Of a stretch of 64,000 bases of DNA, positions 25,850-36,134 are shown piece by piece. The position numbers and the translations under genes were made by a program. Origin of the DNA: CAVPXC01 sp963709505 (GTDB taxonomy: Bacteria > Chloroflexota > Anaerolineae > JAAEKA01); assembly GCA_963709505.1 (NCBI GenBank), contig CAVPXC010000022.1, positions 114,022 through 178,021 of the forward strand. The letters are read 5' to 3'. The number at the start of each line of letters is the position of its first letter. Position 1 is the first letter of the stretch. A model generated the notes under the pieces. That model was given only the letters and a program-made list of their open reading frames with translations, was not told the origin of the DNA and made no database searches.

Positions 25850-26832
25850 ATGCTCGCTCTCGTCACCGGCGCCACGGGCTTCGTCGGCGCAAACATCGTA
25901 GAAACGCTGAACCAGGCCGGCTGGCAGGTGCGCGCCCTCCACCGTCGGACCTCGTCGTTGGCTGCGCTCGACGGACTGGACTACGAGCCGGCGCTTGGCG
26001 ATGTGCTGGAGCCGGGCTCGCTATTAACGGCCATGGAAGGCTGTGACGCGGTATTTCACACGGCCGGCGTGGTGGCCGATTACTGGGGGCAGAACGTCGA
26101 GCTGACCTACCATGTCAACGTCGACGGCACGCGCAACGTGGTCGACGCGGCCCAGGCGGCTGGTGTCCCCCGGCTTGTGCATACCAGCTCGCAGGCCGCG
26201 CTCGGTTTCGGCGACGGCCAGGCGCCGATCGACGAGACGCACCAGTTCAATATGCCGCCTCACGTCTACCCCTACGGCCACAGCAAGCACCTGGCTGAAC
26301 AGGTGGTTCAAGAGGCGGTCCACCGCGGGCTACACGCCGTGATCGTAAACCCTTCGGTGGTGATTGGGCCGCGCGATGTGACTCTGGCCAACAGCCGTCT
26401 GATCATCGAGGTGCAGCGCGGCCGGGTGCCGTTGGTGCCGCCGGGCGGTATCAACGTGGTGGACTCGATTGACCTAGCGCGCGGCCACCTGCTGGCGCTC
26501 GAAAAAGGACGCCCAGGCGAGCGATATCTCTTGGCTGGCCACAATGTTCCCTCGATCGATCTGATGCGACAGATCGGGGCGGTGCTAGGCGTTAACCCGC
26601 CGCGCGGCACCATCCCGCGTCGCTGATCGGGCCGCTGGCGGCTGCTGTGGACGGCGCCAATCGCCTGTCTCCCCGTCCGCTGCCTCTCTCCGGCGACGTG
26701 CTGCGCTTCGGCAGCCGCTTCATCTACGCCGACAACCGCAAAGCGATAGCCCAGCTGGGCTGGAGCGTCACACCACTACACGAAACCATCGGACGGGCGG
26801 TGGCATGGCTGCGGGCTGAGCGGCGATTATAG
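25850..26832 (+). CDS. NAD-dependent epimerase/dehydratase (SDR), one frameshift
   Basis: An extended short-chain dehydrogenase with the nucleotide-binding motif VTGATGFVGANIV, AVFHTAGVVADYW, the Ser in LVHTSSQAALG, catalytic YPYGHSKHLAEQ (YxxxK) and NPSVVIGPRD. It resembles dihydroflavonol-4-reductase-type enzymes. Near 26618 a one-base shift joins PPRGTIPR to SLIGPLAAAVDGANRLSPRP and the normal C-terminus DNRKAIAQLGWSVTPLHETI. ATG 25850 is the first Met at the motif; the frame upstream is only repeat sequence. Substrate unknown. Confidence 0.85.
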
Positions 26833-27059
26833 CGGCAACCGGACCGCAACGCGTGCCGGCTGTTCCTTTGCAGCCATTTGTGCAGTTGAAAGCAACCATA
26901 AAGCTATTTTGGCAGTGGGCGAGAAGTCGTGCGCGAATTCCGGCTTAAACGGCGTTCAACATTATAGATGGCTACGCCAGTTGGCCCAGGTCACAACAGG
27001 AGCGGAGCTGGTACCCATCGGAATGTGTCGATTTGCTTGCCAAGCGTTCGGAGGAATCC

Positions 27060-30000
27060 ATGACCACCCTCATCTTGATCGTGTCGCTCGTACTATCGAG
27101 TTTCTATCCAAGCCTACTGCCCCTTGCTCAGCGAGATTCCGGGAGTTTCGTGCACGACAGACAGGTTGAGCAACCCAACTGGCTGCAACGCATGGCGGAT
27201 CATACCGGGTACGACGTTGCGGATTTGAAGCTGGAAGATGTCGCTACCATCACGTTACTCACGGGCGAGACCCTCACGACGGTGAAGGCGGTTGACACCC
27301 GCAGCGGCGCGATTCTTGGAGCAACCTTCTCAGGAATGCAAGTGGTGGACAAAAACGCCACGCAGGCTCGGGCTGCTGCCCAATGGCGAACAGAGCATGG
27401 CGCAATGACACCACAACTGGTTGCGAAGCTGTCCGCGGCATCATCAGAAGACACGTTTACGGTCTCGGTCTGGCTAAAGACCACGATCGAGCCGCTGCGC
27501 AAGCCAGACCACAACCCCGGCGACCCACAGGCGTCCGGGGCCACGTCTGGTCCATCGGTGGCGCAACCTGTGACTAGCGGGATAGCTCAGCCCGACCCGG
27601 CGGTGACCAGCAAACGCCCGGCCGTGCCTTTGTCGGTTGCAGAAGTCCAGGCAACAGGCGCTGTCTTGCCCAAAGCGCCAGCCTCCCCTCTTCCGGCGCT
27701 TGCCGAATCGCCCAAGAGCCTCACCGACCAAACGACCAGCAGTGAGAAGCCCAACCAGGAGCTGGAACAGCGAGACCAGGCGCAGGGGGAGGCCTTCCAA
27801 CAGGAAAACGAAGCGGCCCTACGGCGCCAGATCGCAGAGGTGCGAGACCGGTTTCTCGACTATGCCTCTGCGCAAGGCCTGCAAGTCCTCTATGCCAGCG
27901 AGATTGCGCCCATCGTCCACCTGGCCAACGTCCCGCGCGACCAGCTCCTTGCTCTGGCGCGCCACCCTGACGTTGACGCCCTCTACGATGCTTCCGTGCC
28001 GGGTGGACCTGCGCTCGACGTGGCGCGCCCAACCCACAATATGCTCCCAGTGGCCGATTGGGGCGGGTACACGGGCGATAACGTCGCTGTGGCCGTCGTC
28101 GAAGGGGAGCGCGCTGCCGACAACAACCCGAACCTGACGATTGTGGAAACCAGAGACACCTCTCGCACCCGCAGATGGCATCCGACCATGGTATCGGGCA
28201 TCATCGCCAGTACGCATACGACGCAGCGCGGCTGGCGCGGGACGCCGACATGTACAGCGCCAATGGCGACGATTACGTCACGATCGCCGCGTTGGAGGCG
28301 GCCATGGACTGGGGATCCAACCGGGCAGGGATCCTCAACAACAGTTTCTGGGCGGACAACTGCGGCGCCACTTCGACACTGGGCAACATCGACCGGCACA
28401 TGGATTACCTCGTGCGCTACAACTATGACTTGGCCGTGGTTGCGTCGGGCAATTTCCGGCAAGGCGGATGTGGTGGCTCCGGCAGCAGTTATGTCACCTC
28501 GCCCTCCAAGGGTTACAATGCGCTCACCGTCGGCAACTTCGACGATGGCAATTCGGTCGGTTGGACGGGCGATGCCATGAACGGCACCAGCCAGTACAAC
28601 GTCGATGGGATATACAAGCCGGAACTGACGGCCAGCGGCACCAACATCACCAGCCTGTCGGAGGCCAGCCCGTGGATCAGCACCGGCTCCGGCACCAGCT
28701 TCTCTTCCCCCATGGTGGCTGCCCTGGCCGCCGACATGACGCAAGCCGACCCAGGCTTGACCGGCTACCCGGAAGGGGCTTCTGCCCTGCTGATGGCCAC
28801 CTCGCTGCACAACATCGAGGGCGACCAGCGGCTCAGCCGGGCCGACGGCACGGGCAGCATCAACGGATCGGCCGCACTGGTAAGCGTGGAACGCGACCAT
28901 TGGGGGTCGCAGTTTGTCGATAGCACGACCGCGTTCCCATTGAACTTCACTGAGTTTGCCTACAAAGGAGAACGGGTTCGCTACGTCATCCGCTGGCTGT
29001 CCAACCCCAATGCCAGCTACACCACCGACCCCTTGCCCGCCGACATAGACCTGACAGCTTACCGGGCAGATGGAACATATATCCAAGGATCAGCTTCTGC
29101 ATCCAACAGCTTCGAGATTGTCGACTTTGTGGCGCCAGAATCGGAAACCTATCGCTTTCAAGTCAGCTTGTACGGAAGCTGGAATGGGAGCGGCACCTGG
29201 CTCGGCCGCGGCTGGTGGCGCGGCGTCTATCGCATCTATCCTGACACGGGTTACGTGGACCCCCAGGCCACTCCCATGGGCACGCACTTGGCCGTCTTTC
29301 CGACCGACTGGAGCCCAACCAACTACTGGAGAGTGATGGGCATCCGGTCCCTGAACTCGGACCACGACCTGTACCTGTACAACAAGACCTTCTTCGACGA
29401 TCCCGACGGCCTAGCGATCGAGGACGTGTCACCCTATGTATCCAGCGTAGACTTCATTACCGTAGATGGCAATCACTGGCCAGCCAGCAACCCCGAGCGA
29501 TACGTCGTAAACCACTACAGCGGCACCGCCGGTTACAACGCCAGTTGGTCCAACCTGGGCCTGCTTGTCAGCAGCAACGGCTATTACGGCCCGTATACTG
29601 CAGACGCCAGCGAGATCGCCAAAGTCTTCGACCTGTCTGTCAACCGCTACCAGTACAAGCGGATCGAGATCGTGCCAACGGGAGCCAACAGCAACGACCT
29701 GGCCGCCGAACTGTTCAGATCCGATACGGGCAGCGCGTCCAGCTGGTCTCAAGGCCGAGGCAATGGTGTTGCGATGGCCAACAGCTCGTCGGACCCGGGC
29801 TACACCGAGGCCCTGACCTACTACCACGACAGCGATTTATACGACTACCTGGGTCTGGTGGTTTACGGATTCTTGCAGCAGCCCGCCGACTACTACGTGC
29901 GTGTGGCTTGCACCCTCAACCACGATGTCCACGGCGACGGCAGGGTTGACGTGTCAGACGTGCAATATGTTGCCGGCTACTGGCAGGCCGTCTCCCCGCC

Positions 30001-30085
30001 GGATCGGGCTGACCGGGACAACGACGGCGACGTTGATGTCTTCGACATCTCATTAGTTGCAGGGGAATGGAACACGCAATGCTAG
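27060..30085 (+). CDS. secreted subtilisin-family protease with C-terminal dockerin, one frameshift
   Basis: A signal peptide (ILIVSLVLSSFYPSLLPLA) is followed by a propeptide-like region rich in Pro and Gln. The S8 domain has His in RWHPTMVSGII, Asn in GILNNSFW and Ser in GTSFSSPMVAALA. Where the catalytic Asp is expected the sequence reads VAVAVVEGER, so Glu appears to replace Asp. The frame shifts near 28235 (TTQRG to RDADMYSANG). A beta-rich region follows, then two calcium-loop repeats, DVHGDGRVDVSDVQYVAGYW and DRDNDGDVDVFDISLVAGEW, a type I dockerin. GGAGGA precedes ATG 27060. The next gene encodes a PrcB-like protein, probably its partner. Confidence 0.87.
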
Positions 30086-30095
30086 CCGGTCGACA

Positions 30096-30621
30096 ATGCT
30101 CGCGTCTATAAACACCATGCTAACACCAATTCGGACTCGACTAATCAAGGCCCTGGCACTGGCTTTTGGCCTGTCTATGCTGACGGCCGTGTGGCGCCCC
30201 AGGCTTCCCTTTCACCTGCCAGTGAGCCCGTTTACGAGATCGTTGCCCAGGCCGTTGCATACAGCGGCGGCAGCGACTTGCCGATCCTGCTGGCGCTTCC
30301 AGGCGCCTCAATGGCCACAGCCGCGCTCGAGGGCTTGCCGCCGGAGCTCGCCGCCGCGCGCGAACAGCCGCGGCGGCGGACCCTGCGGCGTTGTACGTTG
30401 TCGTGTACGCCGGGAAGCAGCCCAGCGGCGGGTTTTCGGTCACCATCGACTCGATTGCGGCAAGCCAAGCCGGCGACGACTCCTTGGTCGTCACTTATAG
30501 CTTGATTAGCCCCGATCCGCGCTTGGGTGGAACCACGGTTCTGACCTATCCCTATGTCGTCGCCCGCGTCCGCGACAGCAACGTTGCCGCGGACGACGTG
30601 CAGTTCAAGGGCGCTTTCTAA
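30096..30621 (+). CDS. secreted PrcB-like protease partner, two frameshifts
   Basis: Once two one-base shifts are joined (near 30185 and 30355), the gene encodes a signal peptide (RLIKALALAFGLSMLTAV), a middle section (ASEPVYEIVAQAVAYSGG, LPILLALPGASM) and a C-terminal domain. That domain (YVVVYAGKQPSGGFSVTIDS, SLVVTYSLISPDP, LTYPYVVARV) matches the PrcB C-terminal fold, which stabilises a spirochete subtilisin-like protease. It starts 11 bp after the S8 protease stop. ATG 30118 is a second start candidate. Confidence 0.65.
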
Positions 30622-30722
30622 GCATCAACCTTGTGCCTGCCGCTTGACCTGGGACCAGAATACCTGCCTGGCGTCACGAGATTGTCATCCACAGACTGGT
30701 AAATTGACAATACTGCACGCCA

Positions 30723-32142
30723 TTACCCCTCTCCATTCGCCTCGTGCAGCTTGAACGCGTCGTGAATGCGCCGCACAGCGTCGTCCGCGTCGCCGCGGGC
30801 AACGACCAGCGAGATGTTGCACTCGCTGCTGCCCTGCGCGATGGCGATGACATTGATGTTTGCCTCGCCCAAGGCGCCGAAGATGCGCGCTCGAGACGCC
30901 AGGCGTGCCCTTCATCGCCGCGCCGACAATCGCCACGATCACGATCCCGTCCAGCGGCCGTACGTGGTCGATATGATGGTGCGCCATCTCACGCGCCATC
31001 TCGCCTTGCAACTGGCCGATAACAGCATCCCGATCCGCCTCGCGGATCACGAAGCTGATGCTTTGCTCCGAGGAGGACTGGCTGATCATCAACACGTTGG
31101 CGCCGGCCCGAGCGACCGCTGTAAAGGTGCGGGCGGCAATACCCGGAACGCCGAGCATGCCGCGGCCTTCCACGATGATCATGGTCAGGCCCTTGATCGC
31201 CGTTATAGCCTTGGCGACGTCCTTGCTGGGTTTCGGCTCCTTTACGAGCAGCGTGCCCGCATGGTCAGGTTCGAAGGTGTTCAGCACCAGAATAGGAATA
31301 TCCCGCTCCACGGCCGGCAGGATGGTCTTGGGATGCAACACCTTGGCGCCATAGAAGGCAAGCTCGGCCGCCTCGATGTAGGAAATCTCCGGAATCGTGC
31401 GAGCAGTTGGCACCACGCGGGGGTCCGCCGTCATAATACCGTTGACATCGGTCCAAATCTGCACCTCGTCGGCGTGCAAAGCCGCGCCGAGGATCGCCGC
31501 CGAATAGTCTGAGCCACCGCGGCCCAAAGTGGTGCTGATGCCGTCCTTGGTTGCGCCGACAAAGCCGGTGATCACCGGAACCACGCCGCCGTTCAAAAGT
31601 GGTTGAAGCCGAGACTTGGCGTGGACGGTGGTTGGCTCGATCAGCGGATCGGCGTTGCCGAAGTTGTCGTCGGTGACGACGATCTCGGCAGCGTCGACCC
31701 ATTCGGCGGCGACGCCGTTGGCGCGAAGTACGGACGCCAACAGCGGAGCCGAGAGCCGTTCGCCAGTGCCGCTAATCACGTCCAAACCGCGCGGGGTGAG
31801 CTCGCCCAATACATCCACGCTGCGACACAGTCGCTCAAAGGCCGTCAGCCGCGCATCAAACAGGCGGCCCAGCGCCGCCCGCTCGACGCCGTCACCGATC
31901 AGTTGACCCGCTACCATCTGATGCTTGGCCATTAAGTCCTCGCGCGCCTCGCGATAGGGCTTGCGGTCCCCGGCCGCGGCCGCCTTAGCCGCATTGATCA
32001 ACGTATCGGTTACGCCGCTCATGGCCGAGGTCACGACGACGACCTGAGAATCCTGCTGGCGGGCGCGGGCCACGATTTTGGCTACTTGATCAAAAGCTTC
32101 GGCGGTGCCAACGGAGGTTCCGCCAAACTTGAGTATGCGCAT
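30723..32142 (-). CDS. lysC: aspartate kinase, one frameshift near the end
   Basis: Aspartokinase phosphorylates aspartate, the first step to lysine, threonine and methionine. The catalytic domain starts MRILKFGGTSVGTAEAF and has VVVVTSAMSGVTDTL, GLDVISGTGERLSAPLLA, GRGGSDYSAAILGAALHADE and IWTDVNGIMTADPRVV. Two ACT domains follow (IIVEGRGMLGVPGIAARTF; VIAIAQGSSECNISLVV). A one-base shift near 30895 joins GTPGVS to RIFGALGEANINV, and the protein ends LHEANGEG at 30723. Upstream are a SAM-I riboswitch and terminator, so this copy is controlled by methionine/SAM status. Confidence 0.92.
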
Positions 32143-32210
32143 AGATAACTCCTCTAAAAATATGATCGCACTCGCCTTCCCCAGAAAGTCCGGGCACACG
32201 ACAAAATCAG

Positions 32211-32239
32211 CAAAAAAGAAGCCTCGCATTCAGCGAGGC
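32211..32239 (-). terminator. riboswitch-controlled terminator before lysC
   Basis: On the minus strand GCCTCGC (32239-32233), loop TGAAT, GCGAGGC (32227-32221), then TTCTTTTTT. It lies between the SAM-I aptamer and the lysC start, the usual place for the expression platform. Confidence 0.85.
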
Positions 32240-32273
32240 GGGGCAATCGAGCACGGACAGATAAACAGTCGCG

Positions 32274-32464
32274 TCTCATCTCCCAGCTTACGCTGACGGA
32301 ATTGGCACCTTAGTGAGGTAGTGCGGTAGTAAGATAGTGCGGTAATGGAGTAGTGCGGCGGATTGCCGTACTATCTCACTAGCTCACTATCTCACTATCT
32401 CACTGCCGCTCCTGGTTGCCGAGGTTTCACAGGGCCGGTCCCTCAACCTCTCTGGATAAGAGCG
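32274..32464 (-). promoter_or_regulatory. SAM-I (S-box) riboswitch with oversized repeat-built P3
   Basis: The minus strand reads CTCTTATCCAGAGAGGTTGA (P1/P2 5' side, from 32464), then GGGACCGGCCC, GTGAAACCTCGGCAACC, and after a long insert GGTGCCAATTCC, a P4 hairpin CAGC-gtaa-GCTG and GGGAGATGAGAC, which closes P1. These are the S-box conserved blocks in order. P3, between GGCAACC and GGTGCC, is about 100 nt and is made of 8-bp repeats GTGAGATA facing inverted CACTATCT/CACTACCT units. SAM binding should favour the terminator at 32211-32239 and switch lysC off. Confidence 0.93.
32310..32405. repeat. octad inverted repeat hairpin inside the riboswitch
   Basis: Plus-strand units GTGAGGTA, GTGCGGTA, GTAAGATA, GTGCGGTA, ATGGAGTA (32310-32355) face CTATCTCA, CTAGCTCA, CTATCTCA, CTATCTCA (32367-32401). 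Period is 8 bp, with a CGGATTGCCG centre. Confidence 0.85.
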
Positions 32465-32488
32465 TCGGAAACTATTCGATTGTTGGCG

Positions 32489-32517
32489 ATGGTAACATAG
32501 GGTAAACGTTTTGTCAA
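32489..32517 (-). promoter_or_regulatory. promoter of the lysC riboswitch transcript
   Basis: TTGACA (32517-32512), 17 bp, TACCAT (32494-32489) on the minus strand, about 25 nt before the aptamer starts. Confidence 0.7.
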
Positions 32518-32595
32518 GAGCAAGAACGAAAGTGAAAGCGCCATCAGCTCGAAGTAGCATCCTGGCGGTCGTCCAGCAGACTGAGTATCAATATC

Positions 32596-32739
32596 GATCG
32601 GTCCGGTCTTCGAGAACCGGACTGATCGATGGACCAAGAGGACGATTAGCAGATCGGTCCGGTCTTCGGCGACCGGACCGATCGATGGACCAAGAGGACG
32701 ATTAGCAGATCGGTCCGGTCTTCGGCGACCGGACCGATC
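32596..32739. repeat. 56-bp tandem repeat, three copies, each with a hairpin
   Basis: Copies start at 32596, 32652 and 32708. Each begins with GATCGGTCCGGTC, a TTCG-type loop and the complement GACCGGACCGATC, then an unstructured spacer (ATGGACCAAGAGGACGATTA). The last copy is cut after its hairpin and ends at the NUDIX gene's stop codon. A related hairpin sits at 55197-55230. Confidence 0.85.
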
Positions 32740-33251
32740 TATGGATCAAAAGACTTGGCCAGCGAAAATGGTCGGTTAGCCGCTCGAGCTTCCAACGCGC
32801 GCCGCAGCAGCCCCGGATCGCCATCCACCCAGTCGAGGCCATCGACAGCCGCCAGCGGCACCCACAGCAGCTCACCCTCACCCGAAGCTTGCACGTCGCG
32901 GTTAGGAGCATCGGCGGTAAAGACGAAAACCATCACACCCGGCACGCTCCCATCGCGCAGCGGCTCGGCCTGTCCCAAGCCGCCGCCCACGTGTAGCACA
33001 CCAGCCAGCCACAGGTGCGTGACCACCAAACCAGTTTCCTCCAGAATCTCGCGCGCGGCCGAAGCAGCGACATCCTCGCCCTGCTCCACATGACCGCCCA
33101 CGCCATTGATCTTGCCGGGAAAGATCCGCTTGTGCAGCGCGCGTTTGAGCACCAGGACGTCGTCGCCATGCAAAACAAAGCACAGGGTACGCGGTACGAC
33201 GACGTGCCGTGTCGAAGGGGCAGGATGACTGATCACGTTCTCGCTGGGCAT
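32739..33251 (-). CDS. NUDIX hydrolase
   Basis: The NUDIX box GGHVEQGEDVAASAAREILEETGL is complete (G..G...E.......REUXEEXGU), preceded by TLCFVLHGDDVLVLKRALHK. Such enzymes hydrolyse nucleoside diphosphate derivatives, often oxidised nucleotides. Length 170 aa is normal. ATG 33251 is the only plausible start. Substrate is unknown. The gene ends in the last copy of the 56-bp hairpin repeat, which may terminate its transcript. Confidence 0.88.
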   Translation of the reverse strand: MPSENVISHPAPSTRHVVVPRTLCFVLHGDDVLVLKRALHKRIFPGKINGVGGHVEQGEDVAASAAREILEETGLVVTHLWLAGVLHVGGGLGQAEPLRDGSVPGVMVFVFTADAPNRDVQASGEGELLWVPLAAVDGLDWVDGDPGLLRRALEARAANRPFSLAKSFDP

Positions 33252-33284
33252 AGCGGATGTCCTTCTTATGGTGATGTTCCAGCA

Positions 33285-33389
33285 TCAAGCCGCTTGGGCA
33301 AGTCTCCAAACCGTGCCATCTTGCGGTGTGAGCACCATGATCGGTATCTCGCGACCTTCGGTACGCTGTTTGTAGGCCTTGTTTCCTTG
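33285..33389 (-). pseudogene. C-terminal fragment, possibly of a deazaflavin-dependent nitroreductase
   Basis: The frame GNKAYKQRTEGREIPIMVLT ends in RLAQAA and a stop at 33285. It recalls the tail of DUF385-type nitroreductases (Y...T.REIPVVVLEP), but the rest of the gene is missing. Confidence 0.3.
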
Positions 33390-33402
33390 TCTACACCATC
33401 CC

Positions 33403-34239
33403 CTACTTCCCCACCGCAAGATTCTTGAAATCCTTGACCTGCTGCGTAATCGCGCGCTCGGTGGGCAGGCGCTCGATGCTCGACGCGCCGAAAAAGCCGG
33501 CGATCTGCGGCATGCGGGGCAGGGCCAGGCCGACCTGATCCGGCTCGTCGAACGGGCCGCCGTGGCAGATGACCAGGATATCCTCGCGCGCGGCCTTGCC
33601 GGCAGCGGCGATCGCATTCACCTTCTCGATTGCCTCGTCGAGAGTCAGAGCCCAGCCTGCGCCAATCGAGCCGGCTGTGGTGAGTCCAACGTGGGCCACG
33701 AGCACATCCGCGCCGGCCTCCACCATGGCTTTGGCCTGGTCGGGGTCGAAGACGTAGGGCGTAGTGAGCATATCAAGCTGGCGGGCGATGGCGATTGTCT
33801 CGATCTCCTTGTCGTAGCCCATGCCCGTGGCTTCCAGGTTGGCTCGCAAGGTGCCGTCGATCAGGCCGACCGTGGGGAAATTCTGCACGCCGGTGAAACC
33901 CATTTCCTTGAGCTGTTTGATAAAGACGGGCATCAAGCGGAATGGATCCGTGCCGCAGACACCGGCCTGTACCGGTGTATCCTTGACCACCGGCAGCACC
34001 TCTGCGGCCATTTCGACTACGATCGCGTTGGCGTCGCCATAGGGCATCAACCCCGCCAACGAGCCGCGTCCGGCCATCCGATACCGGCCGGAGTTGTAGA
34101 TGATTATCAGGTCGGCGCCGCCTTTTTCGGCGAACTTAGCCGAAATGCCGGTGCCCGCGCCACAGCCCACGATGGGCCGGCCGGCCTTGACCTGCGCGTA
34201 CAGCCGCTTCAAGGCTTCGTCGCGTGTGATGAATGGCAT
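33403..34239 (-). CDS. phosphoenolpyruvate hydrolase-family TIM-barrel protein
   Basis: The protein reads GRPIVGCGAGTGISAKFAEK, LIIIYNSGRYRMAGRGSLAG, VQAGVCGTDPFRLMPVFI, GFTGVQNFPTVGLIDG and ILVICHGGPFDEPDQV, the conserved blocks of the TIM-barrel PEP hydrolase-like family (COG5564). AGGAGG lies 6 nt before ATG 34239. Next upstream on the same strand is a UPF0261 (Tm-1-like) gene; the two families are usual neighbours and often fused. The physiological reaction is unknown. Confidence 0.88.
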   Translation of the reverse strand: MPFITRDEALKRLYAQVKAGRPIVGCGAGTGISAKFAEKGGADLIIIYNSGRYRMAGRGSLAGLMPYGDANAIVVEMAAEVLPVVKDTPVQAGVCGTDPFRLMPVFIKQLKEMGFTGVQNFPTVGLIDGTLRANLEATGMGYDKEIETIAIARQLDMLTTPYVFDPDQAKAMVEAGADVLVAHVGLTTAGSIGAGWALTLDEAIEKVNAIAAAGKAAREDILVICHGGPFDEPDQVGLALPRMPQIAGFFGASSIERLPTERAITQQVKDFKNLAVGK

Positions 34240-34261
34240 GGATGCCTCCTTCTTTAGTGAG

Positions 34262-34397
34262 AGAGTGGCGGAGTGGCGGAGTGGCAGGTGTCAGGTGTCA
34301 GGTGTCAGGTGTCAAGTGTCAAGTGTCAGGTACCGGAAGCCCGATCGGACCTCTGCACTTGACACTTGACACTTGACACCTGACACCTGACACTCCA
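34262..34397. repeat. heptad inverted repeat hairpin (GTGTCAG/GTGTCAA units)
   Basis: Left arm 34262-34330 starts with two GTGGCGGA octads, then six 7-bp GTGTCAG/GTGTCAA units. Right arm 34355-34397 has the inverted CACTTGA and CACCTGA units. It separates the PEP-hydrolase-like and UPF0261 genes. Confidence 0.88.
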
Positions 34398-34416
34398 CCA
34401 CCAAATGGACAGCGCT

Positions 34417-35629
34417 CTACTTTCGCAACATTTCGAGCATCAACGCCGCACACCTATCGGCAAACTCCGCGTCGTTGATGTTGTGGTCCAACTCGATCAC
34501 GGGGATGCCAGGCTTGAGATTGCTCTTGATTGCGTCGTAGCAAGCGTGATCGGCTGCTGGATCCCAGAATTGGCCGCCTGGGCTGTCCAGCATCGAGACG
34601 CCTTTGAGCGGCAGCACCACGACCACCGGCGCGGTAGACGCATTGGCCGCAGCCGCCAGCATCTCGCCGATCTTGGCGTTCTCCTCGGTGTTGGTACGCA
34701 TCAGCGTGACGTTGGGGTTCCACTGGTAGAGGTTGCGGTCGCGGTATTTTTCGGGGATCGTTTCGATGCCCCAGAAATTGGCCATATCGACACAGCCAGG
34801 CACGATCACGGCGGGGATGCCGGCGCGCGAGGCCGCCAGGCCTCGCTCCGGTCCGGCGCTAAGCACGCCGCCGCACACCTCGTCGGCCAGCTCTGTGGTG
34901 GTTATGTCGAGCGATCCGACGATGTAGCCATCGGCGATCAGGCTTTCCATTGTCTTGCCGCCGGCGCCGGTAGCATGGAAGACCAGTACCTCGTAACCCG
35001 CGTTCTCCAGCTCACTCGCGCGCCCGGTCGACACAGATCGTGGTGTTGCCAAACATCGAAGCGGCGAGTAGCGGCCTTTGGCCCGCGGCTGCGGGCGCCT
35101 CCATCTGTGCCATGCCGGCGATCGCACCGGCAGCGTTCTTGTAGATCGCCCGGCTGATGCTGTTGATCCCCGCCACATCCACGATCGAGGGCATGAAGGT
35201 AATGTCCTTCGTGCCGGTGTAGGCGCTAACATCGCCGCCACCCAGAGTAGAAACCATCACCTTGGGCACACCGACGGGCAAAGCGCGCATCGCGCGCGTG
35301 GCAATCGACGTGTTGCCGCTGCCGCCCATGCCCAGGATGCCGTCCAGCCGGCCCTCATCATAGAGGCGTCGTACGACTACGGCCAGGCCTTCGGCCATCA
35401 CGCGCATGGCCTCGTCCTTGCGTTCGCCTGAGGCCAGATGGGCGAGATCGCCACCGCCGGCCGCGGCGACTTCATCCCGGCTGACATCCGGCGAAAAGCC
35501 CGCTTCGCCCATCACGCCGAAGTCCACAACCAACGTGCGCAAGCCCGCTTGCTCGATCAATTCCTTGACGAAGGCGAACTCCTGGCCCTTGGTGTCCAGG
35601 GCGCCGACCAGAACCACCGTTTTGGTCAT
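34417..35629 (-). CDS. UPF0261 (Tm-1-like ATP-binding) protein, one frameshift
   Basis: The N-terminal domain starts TKTVVLVGALDTKGQEFAFV, with GILGMGGSGNTSIATRAMRA, VMVSTLGGGDVSAYTG and SMFGNTTICVDRARE. Near 35020 the frame shifts to ELENAGYEVLVFHATGAGGK, MESLIADGYIVGSLDITTTE and a C-terminal VVVVLPLKGVSMLDSPGGQF. The family folds as an ATP-binding domain plus a second Rossmann-like domain (COG5441). The plant resistance protein Tm-1 shares its fold. GGAGG precedes ATG 35629. It probably works with the adjacent PEP-hydrolase-like protein. Confidence 0.88.
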
Positions 35630-35680
35630 GATGTTACCTCCTTGAAACTAACCTAACAGTCAACAACCGTCTACATAGAC

Positions 35681-36067
35681 CTATAACGTCGCGACCAACC
35701 TGATCTCTTGCCGGGCAGGGGTGTTGCATTTCGGACACACGCAGTCTGGCAGAACCTGGCGCACCCGCGGTGTGTCAGATGAAACCGGTCCAAGGGTGAT
35801 GGTGAGCAGCGAAGCGACCTGCGTATCGATCAGATGATAGTAGACGTTGAGGCCGTCCTTGCTATCGGAAATCACCCCGGCCTCGCGCAGTAAGCGTAGT
35901 TGTTGGGAGATGTACGGCTGGGGCTTGCCCAGTGCCGCCTCCAGATGGCATACGCACTCGGGGTTGCGTCGCAGAATGTCGAGAATCTGCAGGCGCACCA
36001 CGTGACCAAGCAGTTTGAAACGATCGGCCTCAGCCTGGACAGTTTCGGAGTCCTTACGATCTGGCAT
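35681..36067 (-). CDS. ArsR-family metalloregulator
   Basis: The winged helix reads FKLLGHVVRLQILDILRR, PECVCHLEAALGKPQPYISQ and LREAGVISDSKDGLNVYYHL. The ECVC motif in the recognition region is the alpha-3 metal site of ArsR proteins, and a CVCPKC cluster at the C-terminus adds two more thiol sites. It may sense arsenite, cadmium or redox state. No efflux gene lies next to it. ATG 36067 is favoured; the frame is open to an ATG at 36133. Confidence 0.85.
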   Translation of the reverse strand: MPDRKDSETVQAEADRFKLLGHVVRLQILDILRRNPECVCHLEAALGKPQPYISQQLRLLREAGVISDSKDGLNVYYHLIDTQVASLLTITLGPVSSDTPRVRQVLPDCVCPKCNTPARQEIRLVATL

Positions 36068-36134
36068 GACAATCGCCCTCGTGAATAGATTGATCGATTT
36101 TCCTTTATCCGACACAATACAAGTATACTCCAAC

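Noticed and set aside
27983..29086. 367-codon minus-strand frame
   Set aside because: Antisense of the S8 protease, which has catalytic and dockerin motifs on the plus strand.
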